DNA of 64,000 nucleotides from Nocardia ninae NBRC 108245 (GCF_007990755.1 NZ_BJXA01000006.1:1-64000), one strand, 5' to 3'; shown: positions 8,077-17,192, numbered from the stretch's first letter. Notes: generated by a model from the letters alone, not told the origin. Numbers and translations are program-made.

Positions 8077-8113
8077 GCCCGCCTGCGCAACGAAAGACGT
8101 TGCGCAGGCGGGC
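8077..8113 (+). terminator. 16-bp perfect hairpin after the DoxX gene
   Basis: GCCCGCCTGCGCAACG (8077-8092) pairs perfectly with 8098-8113 around a 5-base loop, 11 bases after the stop codon; a short CTTCTCC follows. Confidence 0.8.
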
Positions 8114-8221
8114 CTTCTCCGGTGCCGCCAGTCGGCATCAGCAGTTCCAGCCGGTTCGGTCATCCGTCAAGAAGCGGCTCGCAGACCTAGAATGCATCGC
8201 GCCTGGCCGGCGACAACAGGG

Positions 8222-8623
8222 TTACAGCACGGCTTGGGTTTGTGTCACCTTGGCGACGAGCTTGTTCGCGTCATCGCGAATCTCGGTCTCCACCACTATG
8301 AATGAACGCCCCGCGTGCAAGGGGGTGGACGAGGCGGTGGCATAGCCGGAGCGAACTGCCCTGACGAAGTTGGTTTTCGATTCGACGGTGGTGGTGCCTG
8401 CCCTGCCTTCCGGCAGATTCAGGTAGGCGCACACCGCGCCGGTTGCGTCCGCCAGTGACATCAGGACGCCGCCGTGCAGTACACCGCCCAGCGTGCACAG
8501 GGATTCGTTCCGGGCGATGCGACTGCGGACCAGGTCGGGGCCGTGCTGGAGCACCTCGATATCGAGCCGTTCGGTGAACGGCATGGTCTGGTGGAACAGT
8601 TCGGTGCCCGTCTCATCGATCAT
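8222..8623 (-). CDS. PaaI/YdiI-type hotdog thioesterase
   Basis: A 133-residue acyl-CoA thioesterase of the hotdog superfamily. The signature is CTLGGVLHGGVLMSLADATG (residues ~43-62), whose HGG plus downstream Asp contribute the active site, followed by VESKTNFVRAVRSG. Such enzymes hydrolyse aromatic or medium-chain acyl-CoA thioesters in the cytoplasm. It lies downstream of and on the same strand as the DHA1 transporter at 8660 (36-base gap), so co-transcription is possible. The substrate is not inferable. Confidence 0.8.
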   Translation of the reverse strand: MIDETGTELFHQTMPFTERLDIEVLQHGPDLVRSRIARNESLCTLGGVLHGGVLMSLADATGAVCAYLNLPEGRAGTTTVESKTNFVRAVRSGYATASSTPLHAGRSFIVVETEIRDDANKLVAKVTQTQAVL

Positions 8624-8659
8624 GTTCGCGATCCTGCCCGACCGGGTGCGCCCGGTCGA

Positions 8660-9877
8660 TTACCCGCGAGGTAATCCTTCTCGGTCCGATCGGCTGCGTC
8701 GTACGGCGTGGGTGCCCACTACGACTATCACCAGGGTCGCCGTGAGCCCGCCGTACAGCATGACGCTGGTGGGCGAGCCGCGGTCCACCACGAAGCCGCC
8801 GGCCAGCGCGCCGAGCGAGATCGTTGCCTGGAAGGAAGCGGTGAACAGCACCGAGGCCGCCTCTGGTGTATCAGGCGCGGCCTTGGCGAACCAGGCTTGC
8901 GACGACACCGGCACCGCGCCGTACCCGATACCCCAGACGATCAGGAGCACCAGCGCGCCGGCCTGCCACTGGCCGAGCAGGGGTAGCAGCAGGGTGGCAC
9001 CCGCCAAAAGTGCGGCGGCACCGCCGAAGGTGGCATGGGGATGCTGCTCGATCGCCGCGCCGCCCAAAAAATTGCCGAGAATGCCTGCGGCACCGTAGAT
9101 CAGGAGCAGCAGGGTGACCATGCCCGGCCCGAGATGAGTCACCTGTTCGAGAAACGGAGTGACGTAGGTGTAGGCGCCGAAATGCGCGAGCACTACGAGA
9201 AATGTTGTCAGCAAGGCGAATCGGACGTCTACGCCGCGAAGTAGCCCGCGTAATACGGCAACTCGGGTCGTCTGTTGAGCGGGTAGCGGCGGCAGAAACA
9301 TCACCAGCATGCCCAGCACTCCGGTCGCGAGCATCCCGACCACCACGAATGTCGTTCGCCAGCCCGCGATCTCGCCGAGAAACGTGCCTGCCGGCACGCC
9401 CAGCACGGATCCGAGCGGAACCGCGGCGAAGATCACCGCGTTGGCTCGGCTCACCGCAACCTCGGGCACCAGCCGGTGGGCCAGCCCGGCCGCGATGGAC
9501 CAGAACCCGCCGATGGAGATGCCGACCAGCACCCTGGACGCCAACACCACCCAGTACGCAGGTGCGAATGCCACCAGCGCGTTGCTGAGCACAAGCAGAA
9601 ACATGAACAGGCACAACATGATTCGCCGATCGATCCGTCCGGCGGTGACGATCGCGACCGGCGCGGCGACAGCGGCGACCAGTCCGGGCATCGTCATCAT
9701 CAGCCCGGCCATACCATCGGAGATGGTGAAGTCGGCACCGATCGAGGTGAGCAGGCCGATCGGCAGGATCTCGGCGGTGACGATCGAGAAGATCGCGAGC
9801 ATCACCGAGACGACGGCGAGCCAGCCGGTCAGCGTGCTGCGGGGGGATACCGAAGGAGGTGCGAAAACCGTGGACAC
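8660..9877 (-). CDS. MFS transporter, DHA1 family (AraJ/NepI-like efflux)
   Basis: A 405-residue, 12-helix drug:H+ antiporter type protein. AVVSVMLAIFSIVTAEILPIGLL is helix 1 with the family's TAE motif; also visible are LASRVLVGISIGGFWSIA (motif B/C region) and PLGSVLGVPAGTFLGEIAGWR, typical of AraJ-like exporters of sugars, purine ribosides or drugs. The start is GTG at 9877. The stop is 36 bases from the thioesterase gene, suggesting a two-gene unit. The 76-base gap to the rho paralogue holds no clear signal. Confidence 0.8.
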   Translation of the reverse strand: MSTVFAPPSVSPRSTLTGWLAVVSVMLAIFSIVTAEILPIGLLTSIGADFTISDGMAGLMMTMPGLVAAVAAPVAIVTAGRIDRRIMLCLFMFLLVLSNALVAFAPAYWVVLASRVLVGISIGGFWSIAAGLAHRLVPEVAVSRANAVIFAAVPLGSVLGVPAGTFLGEIAGWRTTFVVVGMLATGVLGMLVMFLPPLPAQQTTRVAVLRGLLRGVDVRFALLTTFLVVLAHFGAYTYVTPFLEQVTHLGPGMVTLLLLIYGAAGILGNFLGGAAIEQHPHATFGGAAALLAGATLLLPLLGQWQAGALVLLIVWGIGYGAVPVSSQAWFAKAAPDTPEAASVLFTASFQATISLGALAGGFVVDRGSPTSVMLYGGLTATLVIVVVGTHAVRRSRSDREGLPRG

Positions 9878-9953
9878 GGCGCCCAGTTCACCAGCGGGTC
9901 GACCGTTGATCCGGCGGGTTTACGCCACCACCGTATCCAGGGCGAAAACCCGC

Positions 9954-11120
9954 TCAGCCGCGCCCGGTGCGCATCGGGGCGAGGAATTCGGCGTTCGTCT
10001 CGGACTTGCGCAGCCCCTCCAGCAGCAGGTCGAGCGCCTGTGGGGCGTCCAGGGTGGCGAGGGTCTTGCGCAGGGTGTGGGTCGCGGCCAGCTCGTCGGG
10101 TGCGAGCAGCAGTTCGTCCTTGCGGGTGCTGGACTGACCGATGTCCACGGCGGGGAACACCCGGCGGTTCGCGGCGGCGCGGTCGAGCTTGAGCTCGGCA
10201 TTGCCGGTGCCCTTGTACTCCTCGAAGATCACCGTATCGGCCAGTGAGCCGGTCTCCACCAAGGCGGTGGCGATGATGGTGAGCGAGCCACCGTTCTCGA
10301 TATTGCGCGCGGCACCGAGGAACCGCTTGGGCGGGGCGAGCGCGGAGGCTTCCACGCCACCGGACAGCACCCGGCCGGAGCCGGGGCTCGCCAGGTTGTA
10401 GGCGCGGGCGAGGCGGGTCAGCGAATCGAGCAGGACGACGACGTCGCGGCCCATTTCGACCAGCCGTTTGGCGTGTTCGATGGCGAGCTCGGCGACCGCG
10501 ATGTGTTCGCGGGCGGGTTGGTCGAAGGTAGCGGCGGCCACGTCGGCGGGGACGGCCCTGGTCAGGTCGGTGACCTCCTCGGGGCGCTCGCCGACCAGGA
10601 CGAGCATGAGCTCGCACTCGGGGTGGTTCTTCGCGATGCCGTGCGATATCGCTTGCAGCACAGAAGTTTTGCCCGCTTTCGGCGGCGCGACGATCAGCGC
10701 GCGCTGGCCCTTGCCGATCGGCATGACCAGGTCGGTGACGCGGGTGGTCATGGCGTGCCGCTCGGTTTCCAGGCGGAGGCGTTGGTTGGGGTAGATCGGT
10801 ACCAGGTCGTTGAAGGCGGGTCGGTGGGCGATCTTGTCCGGGTGCTGCCCGTTGACCGTGTCGACGGTGCGCAGCGGTGCGGGTTTGCCGTTGCCACCGG
10901 CAGATTGTGTTGTGCCGGTGAGAAAGTCGCCGCGGCGCAGGTGGTGTTCGCGGATCAGTCGTTGCGGCACGGGAATGTCGCTCGGTCCGGGCAGATAGCC
11001 GTCGAGGCGCAGGGTGCCGCGGTTGTCGGTGAGGTCGAGGATGCCGGTGACGGTGCGGGCCGGGTCTTGTTCGGCCGCACCGGCTTCGGTGGGGTTGTCG
11101 TTGATTGTGTGGGGGTTCAT
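9954..11120 (-). CDS. short Rho transcription-termination factor paralogue
   Basis: A 388-residue RNA-dependent hexameric helicase/ATPase. An OB-type RNA-binding segment at residues ~24-100 (TGILDLTDNRGTLRLDG, LRRGDFLTG) is followed by the RecA motor: P-loop APPKAGKTS (~145-153), Walker B VVVLLDSLTRLARAYN (~227-242), Q-loop SGGVEASALAPPKRFLGAARN and R-loop EEYKGTGNAELKLDR. All catalytic elements are intact. Actinobacterial housekeeping Rho is usually much longer, with an N-terminal Rho-N part and a large Arg/Asp/Asn-rich insertion, and sits near thrB/rpmE/prfA. Both the extra domain and that neighbourhood are absent here, so this is probably a second, accessory Rho. The 11121-11447 stretch upstream holds no gene I can support and may be its leader. 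Confidence 0.88.
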   Translation of the reverse strand: MNPHTINDNPTEAGAAEQDPARTVTGILDLTDNRGTLRLDGYLPGPSDIPVPQRLIREHHLRRGDFLTGTTQSAGGNGKPAPLRTVDTVNGQHPDKIAHRPAFNDLVPIYPNQRLRLETERHAMTTRVTDLVMPIGKGQRALIVAPPKAGKTSVLQAISHGIAKNHPECELMLVLVGERPEEVTDLTRAVPADVAAATFDQPAREHIAVAELAIEHAKRLVEMGRDVVVLLDSLTRLARAYNLASPGSGRVLSGGVEASALAPPKRFLGAARNIENGGSLTIIATALVETGSLADTVIFEEYKGTGNAELKLDRAAANRRVFPAVDIGQSSTRKDELLLAPDELAATHTLRKTLATLDAPQALDLLLEGLRKSETNAEFLAPMRTGRG

Positions 11121-11447
11121 GGGTTTTCCTTACAGAGGAGTGAGTACGGCGAAACAGCCGTGAAGGCGACGACGAGCGTCGCGAGCAAGATCCTCGGGGT
11201 ATTCCGGAACGGCTCTGTCGACCGGGTCGGAAGGGGGGATCTCAGAATTCTTGCGGGAGAACTAGCTACATCCACAAGTAGAAGACGTGGCCGAGAGTAC
11301 AGGTTCGATCTTCGGCGCGCAATGGTGTCGTGCACCGGGCTCCGGACGGGCGGCTGCAGCCACACACCATCGTCTGCTACCAGCTCAACGACCCCTGGCG
11401 GATGAATATTCCCGTGACCCGGGCGAATGCGCTGCCCGGATACGACA

Positions 11448-11490
11448 AAGCCCGGCAGATGACGTGGGGGACACGTCGCCTGCCGGGCTT
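11448..11490 (-). terminator. hairpin terminator of the 11510-12202 gene
   Basis: AAGCCCGGCAG (11448-11458) and its complement CTGCCGGGCTT (11480-11490) form a stem around a 21-base internal region, starting 20 bases past the stop codon. Confidence 0.65.
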
Positions 11491-11509
11491 CTGCGGTGTG
11501 CGCTGCTGC

Positions 11510-12202
11510 TTATTCGTACACGGAGTTGTAGAACTGGATCGCGCTGGCGATGCCGACCGGAACGCCGAGCACGATCATGCCCGCCGCGGCGCCGAGCGCG
11601 ATGCCGACGCCCGCGCCCGCGATGCACAGGCCGATCGGACCGGCGAAGAAGGTCGGCACGACCAGCGGAGCGCCGATGATCGCACCCGCGACGCAGCCGA
11701 GCGCGCCGCCGACGATGGTGCCGACCAGGGTGCCGATGGCGGTGGCCAGGCCGAACTGGGTGGCGGCGGTGCTCAGCGCGGTGTTGAAGTCGGCGCCCGC
11801 GACATCCTTCGCGGCGACCGGCTGCAGCATCGACGCGGGGTGGGCGTCAGCCGCATCGGTGCTCGGGGTGAAAGTAGCGGTATTACCGTCGATTTGAGCC
11901 GCAATCGGCCATTCCATACCGTCTTTGAGATACGTCAGCGGCATGCCAGCAACCAGGCGGCCCTGATTGTCCAGCACCTGGAATTGTGTGCCCTGGGTCG
12001 TCAGTGACCCGGCGTCGGTCTTCAACACGACCGATTTGTCGACCACATTCGCGGTGTAGTGGATGCCGGGCAGAATGTCGGTTTGCACGGTCGACCCCGG
12101 GGCAGGGGCCGGCGCGGCAGGTTCCGCGTACGCGGTGCCGCTCGTGATCCCGATAGCCGCGATGACCAGGGTGGACGCGGCAGCAAACTTCTTGACCCTC
12201 AT
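11510..12202 (-). CDS. secreted protein with glycine-zipper hydrophobic C-terminus (nocardial DUF8020-like)
   Basis: A 230-residue exported protein. The signal peptide is at residues 1-27 (MRVKKFAAASTLVIAAIG, cleavage at AYAEPA). A beta-rich middle (VDKSVVLKTDAGSLT, FQVLDNQGRLVAGMPL) comes next, and the last ~85 residues are Gly/Ala/Ile-rich with G-x3-G spacing (GTLVGTIVGGALGCVAGAIIGAP), able to insert in or lie on a membrane. The architecture matches a protein family abundant in Nocardia secretomes whose function is unknown. Its own hairpin follows at 11448-11490. Upstream, 12203-12449 is notably AT-rich around 12340-12440 and has no gene. Confidence 0.7.
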   Translation of the reverse strand: MRVKKFAAASTLVIAAIGITSGTAYAEPAAPAPAPGSTVQTDILPGIHYTANVVDKSVVLKTDAGSLTTQGTQFQVLDNQGRLVAGMPLTYLKDGMEWPIAAQIDGNTATFTPSTDAADAHPASMLQPVAAKDVAGADFNTALSTAATQFGLATAIGTLVGTIVGGALGCVAGAIIGAPLVVPTFFAGPIGLCIAGAGVGIALGAAAGMIVLGVPVGIASAIQFYNSVYE

Positions 12203-12449
12203 ACTTTTCAGACACTTTCCTCAGCAGGAGCACCGTCGGCCCGCAGGGGGCTCGAGCCGGCGCGGCCCATCAATACGAACCTCTGAACAGGCTCGTCGCC
12301 CTTTGTTTCAAACAAGTAACAGGAGGCGCCAGGAAAGCGTCAAATAGAAGTGATCTGTGTTAAAGAAACATAAATTCAGACATTTAGCTAACTCTCAGCA
12401 TCTATTAATGTGGCGCGCGACACGTTATTGCACAAATGGATGCAGCGGC

Positions 12450-13199
12450 TCAGCTGATGCGGCCGACGACCGCACCGGGCAGCAGCGGCAGCGCCAGACC
12501 CAGCAGTCGCCACGGCCATGCCGGCACGAACGCCCGCCGCCGTTCCTTCTCGATCGCACCGACCATCGCGGCAACGCCCTTGTCCAGCGGCGCCACCAGG
12601 CGCGCATCGCCCGCTTTGGCGGCCATGTCGGTGGCGATGAACCCGGGCAGCAGCGTGGTGACCGCGATCGGCGACTTGGCCAGCTCGGTCGACAGCGCCT
12701 GTCCGAGCGCGTCCAGGCCCGCCTTGCTCGCCGAGTAGGCGGCCTTCTTACCCGGCAGCCCGCGCACCGCGCTCATCGACGACACCAGCACCAGGTGCCC
12801 GGCGTTCTGTGCGCGGAAGATCTCCAGCGCCGCCTCCGCCTGCGCGAGCGCGCTGACGAAATTCGTTGTCGCGGTGGCGATATTGGCGGCGGCCCGGCCG
12901 CTGCCGATGACCGCGCCCTTGCCGAGCCCCGCATTGACGATGACCCGGTCCAGTCCGCCGAGCTCGTCGCGCAGCTCGCCGAATACCCGCGGCACGGCCG
13001 CGTGCTCGTTCACGTCGAGCGCGCGGATCGCCACGGTGATCCCCGGATGGGCCGCGACGAGCTCGTCGCGCAGCGCCTCGAGCGCGGTCAGCCGTCGAGC
13101 GCACAGGGCGAGATCTCGGCCCTTGCTCGCGAAGTCGCGCGCCATGCCGGCGCCGAGACCCGCGCTCGCACCGGTGATCAGAATCTTCGTCCTCGTCAT
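12450..13199 (-). CDS. short-chain dehydrogenase/reductase
   Basis: A 249-residue classical SDR. It has the cofactor motif TGASAGLGAGMA (~9-20), an NAG motif in VIVNAGLGKG (~88-97), catalytic Ser in LVLVSSMSA and the YSASKAG motif supplying Tyr and Lys, followed by LLPGFIATDM. An Arg at CARR after beta-2 suggests NADP(H) preference. The C-terminal 40 residues are hydrophobic (WRLLGLALPLLPGAVVG), as in membrane-associated lipid-modifying SDRs of actinobacteria. Stand-alone gene; substrate unknown. Confidence 0.85.
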   Translation of the reverse strand: MTRTKILITGASAGLGAGMARDFASKGRDLALCARRLTALEALRDELVAAHPGITVAIRALDVNEHAAVPRVFGELRDELGGLDRVIVNAGLGKGAVIGSGRAAANIATATTNFVSALAQAEAALEIFRAQNAGHLVLVSSMSAVRGLPGKKAAYSASKAGLDALGQALSTELAKSPIAVTTLLPGFIATDMAAKAGDARLVAPLDKGVAAMVGAIEKERRRAFVPAWPWRLLGLALPLLPGAVVGRIS

Positions 13200-13283
13200 G
13201 GGCTGACCCTAGGCCCTGGGCCGAAGTCCCATCCAGCCCCGGATGCATCCGGCCGGACTTCGACACCTAGCGAGAAGACCGGG

Positions 13284-13655
13284 TCAGCCGCCTGCCGATC
13301 CGGTGCTCGGCTGCGGGGGCAGCAGGCGCCACGGGCCGCAATTCACGGTCTTGAAGGCCACGTCGGTCGCCTTGATCTCGGCGCGGATCGGACCGAGCCG
13401 GGTGAAGTTGTTGCCGATGATGTATTGCATATTCGTGTTGTCGCCCTCGACCTTCCAGAGCCTGCGCCAATCGCAGGCGTAGGCCGGGTCGGGCGTGCCC
13501 GGCGCCTCCCAGATGCCGGGGAAGATGTCGATCCCGACCAGGTAGAGGCCGTCCTCGGGCATCGTGTTCGCGGGCTCGGCCGCCGCCGTCGCGGCGCCGA
13601 GCAGGGTCATCGCGGACGTCATGGCGCCGGCGATCAGGAAGGCATGTGCACGCAT
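13284..13655 (-). CDS. small secreted protein of unknown function
   Basis: A 123-residue protein with a signal peptide (MRAHAFLIAGAMTSAM..., cleavage at AAAEPA). The mature part has one Cys pair (YACDW and VNCGPW) and aromatic conserved-looking segments (GLYLVGIDIFPGIWEAPG, WRRLWKVEGDN). The ATG at 13655 has GAGGAGAACG upstream and is preferred over the longer frame from 13745. An extracellular location is inferred. Confidence 0.65.
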   Translation of the reverse strand: MRAHAFLIAGAMTSAMTLLGAATAAAEPANTMPEDGLYLVGIDIFPGIWEAPGTPDPAYACDWRRLWKVEGDNTNMQYIIGNNFTRLGPIRAEIKATDVAFKTVNCGPWRLLPPQPSTGSAGG

Positions 13656-13843
13656 GGCGACGTTCTCCTCGAGTCGTGCTGCAACCGCCACGCAGCGGCT
13701 GACCTGGGGATCCCCGAATCTCCGGGGCCAAGATCTACCAGACACCTCGGAAGAATGTGGGCGTATTCACTTTTCTTGTGTCGGTGCATAGCCAAATCGC
13801 GCACGATGTTGTCATCGACCTGGGCCGCCGCGATATCCGAGGT

Positions 13844-14422
13844 ATGACATGTGCTCAGCTCGGGTCCGGCCGCAAGATTCGACGGCCGAGGTCCTGCGAC
13901 GCGCAGTGCGCGGGTTTGTGCACCGACTCGGGACTGGCCGCGTTGCTGGCGACGGACCGGGCCCTGCTGCACTGGCGAGCGATGCGTGCGCTGAACGACA
14001 GCGGGCTGGCCGAGCAAGCGGTGCAGGAGTCACTGCTGCGGGCCTGGCGTTCGTGCGCGTTCTTCGACGAGACCAAGGGCAGCGTCCGATCCTGGCTGCT
14101 GACGATTCTGCGCAACGTCCTCATCGACATGATCCGCGCGCGGGCCGCGCGGCCGGGCGACACCGGCTGGGACGAAGTGGGCGAGCTCAGCGACATCCGC
14201 TACGCCCACCCCGATTTCACGGAGGGCCTGGTGGACGGGCTGCTGGTCGCGGACCTGCTGTCCCGGCTGCCCGCACCGCAGCGCGACGCCGTGGTCGAGG
14301 TGATCCTGCGCGATCGCGCCTATCAAGAGGTCGCCGATGACTTCGGGGTCCCGGTCGGCACGGTGAAGACGCGGGTGCATTACGCCCTGCGGTCGCTGCG
14401 CAGCCTCCCGCGCGGCGCTTGA
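13844..14422 (+). CDS. ECF-subfamily RNA polymerase sigma factor
   Basis: About 192 residues with this start. Region 2 is recognisable as ALNDSGLAEQAVQESLLRAWRSC and SVRSWLLTILRNVLIDMIRAR; region 4 as LSRLPAPQRDAVVEVILRDRAYQEVADDFGVPVGTVKTRVHYALRSLR. The N-terminal part of region 2 is shorter and less typical than usual, and the true start (GTG 13757 or ATG 13844) is uncertain. No anti-sigma gene follows; the 3' end overlaps the convergent MFS gene by 43 bases. It may serve the P450/MFS neighbourhood, but that is only proximity. Confidence 0.75.
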   Translation: MTCAQLGSGRKIRRPRSCDAQCAGLCTDSGLAALLATDRALLHWRAMRALNDSGLAEQAVQESLLRAWRSCAFFDETKGSVRSWLLTILRNVLIDMIRARAARPGDTGWDEVGELSDIRYAHPDFTEGLVDGLLVADLLSRLPAPQRDAVVEVILRDRAYQEVADDFGVPVGTVKTRVHYALRSLRSLPRGA

Positions 14423-15681
14423 TCCCGAGGGTTGCCGACGGCGGTCGGACGCGACGGCTGCGTGTCTTCGGTTCGGGGACGCAGGCAGAGGGTGGCGAGC
14501 AGGCCGACTGCTCCGCTGACCGAGACAACCGCGCTGGCGGGCGCGAATTGCGCAAGAGCCCCCGCGGTCACGAATCCCAGCCCCTGCCAGAACATCAGGC
14601 CGGCGGTCTGCACCGCAAGGGCACGAGACCGTAAGTGTTCCGGGGCCACTTCGATCAACAGTCGGTCGAGCCCGAGGTGATAGGCGAAGCCCATCCCGGA
14701 CAACAGCAGGATCGGCGCGACGATCGCCAAGCTCGGCTGGAACCAGAAGCTCAGCACCGGTACGAAGACCAACGCCGCGAGATAGGGCACCAGTCCGCGC
14801 TGCCGGCTCGCGGTGAGCCGCCACATGGCCAGAAACTCCCCTAGGACGGTCCCCAAGGGGAGCATGGCCATCATGATGCCGAGCTCGACGCTGGTGAAAC
14901 CGTGCGCGTGGGCATAGGGATTGGCCAACGCTTCGGCGAAGACGGACAGGGCCGGGACCGCCCAGCCCAGAAACAAGATCCGCCGTAACGGCGCGATGGC
15001 CAGAATCCCACGGAGGCCGGTGATCGAGTCCCGCAGCAGGGAACTGTCGGTGCGGCCGCCGGCGGGACGCCTCGCAGTGCCCAGCCGTAGCAGCACCGCC
15101 GAGACGAGAAACATGGCCGACTGGATCCAGAGTGCGCTCGACGGCGACATGACAACGAGCAGTAGGCCGCCGCCGCCGAAACCGACGATCTGTGCTCCTT
15201 GGGCGACCAGGCGAAACAGGCTTCTGCCTGGTACATACGCGGCATCCGGGAGAATCTCCGCGAGCGTGGCTGCTCGGGTGCCTGCGAATATCGGACTTAT
15301 CGAGCCCATGACGAACACCAGGCACAGCAAAGCGAAGACCGGCATTCCCGGCATCGCCATCGCGGCCGCCAGCAGTGTGGTGGCCAGGTTGCAGGACACC
15401 AGCAGTCGTCGCGCCGGAACCCTGTCCACGAGCGAGGAGAACAATGCTCCGGCGAACAGGTGCGGCGTGAATGCCAGCGCGAAGACCAGCGCGGTAAGCA
15501 GCGGAGAGCCGGTGCGCCGATAAACCAGAACGCTCAGCGAAAACTCGGCTATCACCGTGCCCAGCATGGAAATGACGTGCGAAGCGAAAAGGACCCGGAA
15601 CTCGGGCACCGCAAACGCATCGCGATATCGTAACCGGGAATCGTCTGCGTGCCCGGTAGTCGCAGATTTACTCTTCACCAT
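14380..15681 (-). CDS. MFS exporter (EntS/MFS_3-like)
   Basis: A 433-residue, 12-helix transporter. FRVLFASHVISMLGTVIAEF is helix 1, followed by SVLVYRRTGSPLLTALVFAL, LVDRVPARRLLVSCN and MGSISPIFAGTRAATLAEIL, the pattern of the MFS_3 group that exports siderophores or natural products. The ATG at 15681 (VKSKS frame) was picked because upstream sequence is not protein-like. It is divergent from the P450 at 15999 across 317 bases, so an export role for the P450's product is a reasonable but unproven link. Its 3' end overlaps the ECF gene on the other strand. Confidence 0.8.
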   Translation of the reverse strand: MVKSKSATTGHADDSRLRYRDAFAVPEFRVLFASHVISMLGTVIAEFSLSVLVYRRTGSPLLTALVFALAFTPHLFAGALFSSLVDRVPARRLLVSCNLATTLLAAAMAMPGMPVFALLCLVFVMGSISPIFAGTRAATLAEILPDAAYVPGRSLFRLVAQGAQIVGFGGGGLLLVVMSPSSALWIQSAMFLVSAVLLRLGTARRPAGGRTDSSLLRDSITGLRGILAIAPLRRILFLGWAVPALSVFAEALANPYAHAHGFTSVELGIMMAMLPLGTVLGEFLAMWRLTASRQRGLVPYLAALVFVPVLSFWFQPSLAIVAPILLLSGMGFAYHLGLDRLLIEVAPEHLRSRALAVQTAGLMFWQGLGFVTAGALAQFAPASAVVSVSGAVGLLATLCLRPRTEDTQPSRPTAVGNPRDQAPRGRLRSDRRA

Positions 15682-15998
15682 ATCCGATATCCGTTGGTCT
15701 GGCGATTGCCGATGCGATTTTCGATCATACTGCGTCGCGCTCCGCTGTGGGAACATCGGACAATGGGACTAGACCACACTGGCAACTTTATGCCAGCATC
15801 CGCGATGCGGTTGATCCCCGCTCGGTAGCGCTGGCAGACTCGGTGAGGCAACAAATCGGGAACCAGCACCATTCGAGGGGGTGGCGGCATGCTGTACAGC
15901 GAGTGAGAATGAGCGCAGCCGGGCCCGATCACCTCGGGTCCGGCTTTATCGACGTCGCAATAGGTAAAAGATCATTACTCGCCACCTCAGGAGCTGGT
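15682..15998. other. 317-base divergent intergenic region (MFS exporter / P450)
   Basis: No gene is supported here, although the P450 frame stays open through it from 15747. It is less GC-rich than its surroundings and must hold both divergent promoters. AGGAG at 15989-15993 serves the P450 GTG start. Confidence 0.5.
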
Positions 15999-17168
15999 GT
16001 GACGAAAATACTCGCGTACGATCCACTGGATCCCGCTGTGCTGGATAATCCTTATCCCGTGTACGCGGAACTCCGGTCCGCCGGCCCGATATTCTGGCAT
16101 GAACGGATGCACTGCTGGGTCCTCACCCACTACAGTGATTGCCAGGCTGTTCTGCGCAACAACGGCGTTTTCGCCTCCGACTGGCGACGAATCGGAAAGG
16201 ACGTGCCGGACCCCCAACTCGGCCTGCAACTTCTCGATCCACCGGATCATGGCCCACTGCGAAGCCTGTTCACCAATGCGCTGCGGGCACAAGATCTCGC
16301 AGGCCTCACGCGTCGAGCGGAGAACACCGCGGAGTCCTTGCTGAACTCCGTGACAGCGGGCGAGGAGTTCGACATGATCCACCGCATTATCGCCCCCTTG
16401 GCGTTGCGCACGGTGTCCGACCTGGTCGGGACCCCGTGCCCGGCCCTGGACCTGTACGACGCCATCTCCGACGCCATTGTGCGCAGCATGGACGCCGGGC
16501 TGGATCCCTCGGTCAAGTCGGCCGGCGTTGCGGCGCGTGCCCGGCTGAACGAACTGGTCGATGCATGGTTCGCGGCCGATCCCAGACCTGGACTGCTGTC
16601 GGAAGTAACCAGAACAAAGGTTTTCACAGACCTGCCGGAGCCCTATATCAGGAATACGACGAGAATCGTTTTCCAATCCGGGTACAGCTCGATCGTAGCC
16701 GGCGCGGGCAACATGATGCTCGCCCTCTTGGAGCATCCCGGATCTATCGAACGTATGCGTGATCCCAAAATAATCTCCACCGGGTTCGAAGAGCTGATGA
16801 GATACGATTCCTCGGTACAGGGCACCAGTAGGGCAGCTACGGAAACGACATTGATTCACGATACCGTGGTAGAGGCTGGTCAGATCGTTCTCATGCTGTT
16901 CGGATCGGCGAATCGAGATCCAGCGGAGTTCCAGGATCCGGACACGCTACTCCTGGACAGGTCGCCGAACAAGCATCTTTCGTTCGGCCGCGGTCCGCAC
17001 TCATGTATCGGAAACCTGTTCACCAAAATAGTTCTTCAGGTGCTGATACGTACGTTGCTGCGTCATCCTGCGGAGTTGCAACTGGCCGGCATTCCGATCC
17101 GTAAGCGTACGGCTACCGTGCGAAGTCTCGCTGAATTGCCTGTGCGATTCATTCCTGCAGCCGGATGA
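15999..17168 (+). CDS. cytochrome P450 with non-canonical I-helix
   Basis: A 389-residue bacterial class I P450 needing separate ferredoxin/reductase (none nearby). The heme loop FGRGPHSCIGN is at ~329-339 with the Cys thiolate, ExxR lies in FEELMRYDS (~264), and the substrate-access region DPPDHGPLRSLFTNAL is the usual HxxxR helix C. The I-helix reads FQSGYSSIVAGAG where most P450s have AGxE/DT. The acid is replaced by Tyr and the Thr by Ser, which suggests altered O2 activation or a non-hydroxylating reaction. The start is GTG at 15999 with AGGAG five bases upstream, giving a normal P450 length; the open frame from 15747 would add an unlikely 84 residues. Confidence 0.88.
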   Translation: MTKILAYDPLDPAVLDNPYPVYAELRSAGPIFWHERMHCWVLTHYSDCQAVLRNNGVFASDWRRIGKDVPDPQLGLQLLDPPDHGPLRSLFTNALRAQDLAGLTRRAENTAESLLNSVTAGEEFDMIHRIIAPLALRTVSDLVGTPCPALDLYDAISDAIVRSMDAGLDPSVKSAGVAARARLNELVDAWFAADPRPGLLSEVTRTKVFTDLPEPYIRNTTRIVFQSGYSSIVAGAGNMMLALLEHPGSIERMRDPKIISTGFEELMRYDSSVQGTSRAATETTLIHDTVVEAGQIVLMLFGSANRDPAEFQDPDTLLLDRSPNKHLSFGRGPHSCIGNLFTKIVLQVLIRTLLRHPAELQLAGIPIRKRTATVRSLAELPVRFIPAAG

Positions 17169-17192
17169 TTGCATTACGACCCTCTGCAGTAG

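Noticed and set aside
11117-11365. 82-residue ORF upstream of the rho paralogue
   Set aside because: It has Arg/Ser/Pro-rich random composition and no ribosome-binding site; the region is more likely the rho leader.
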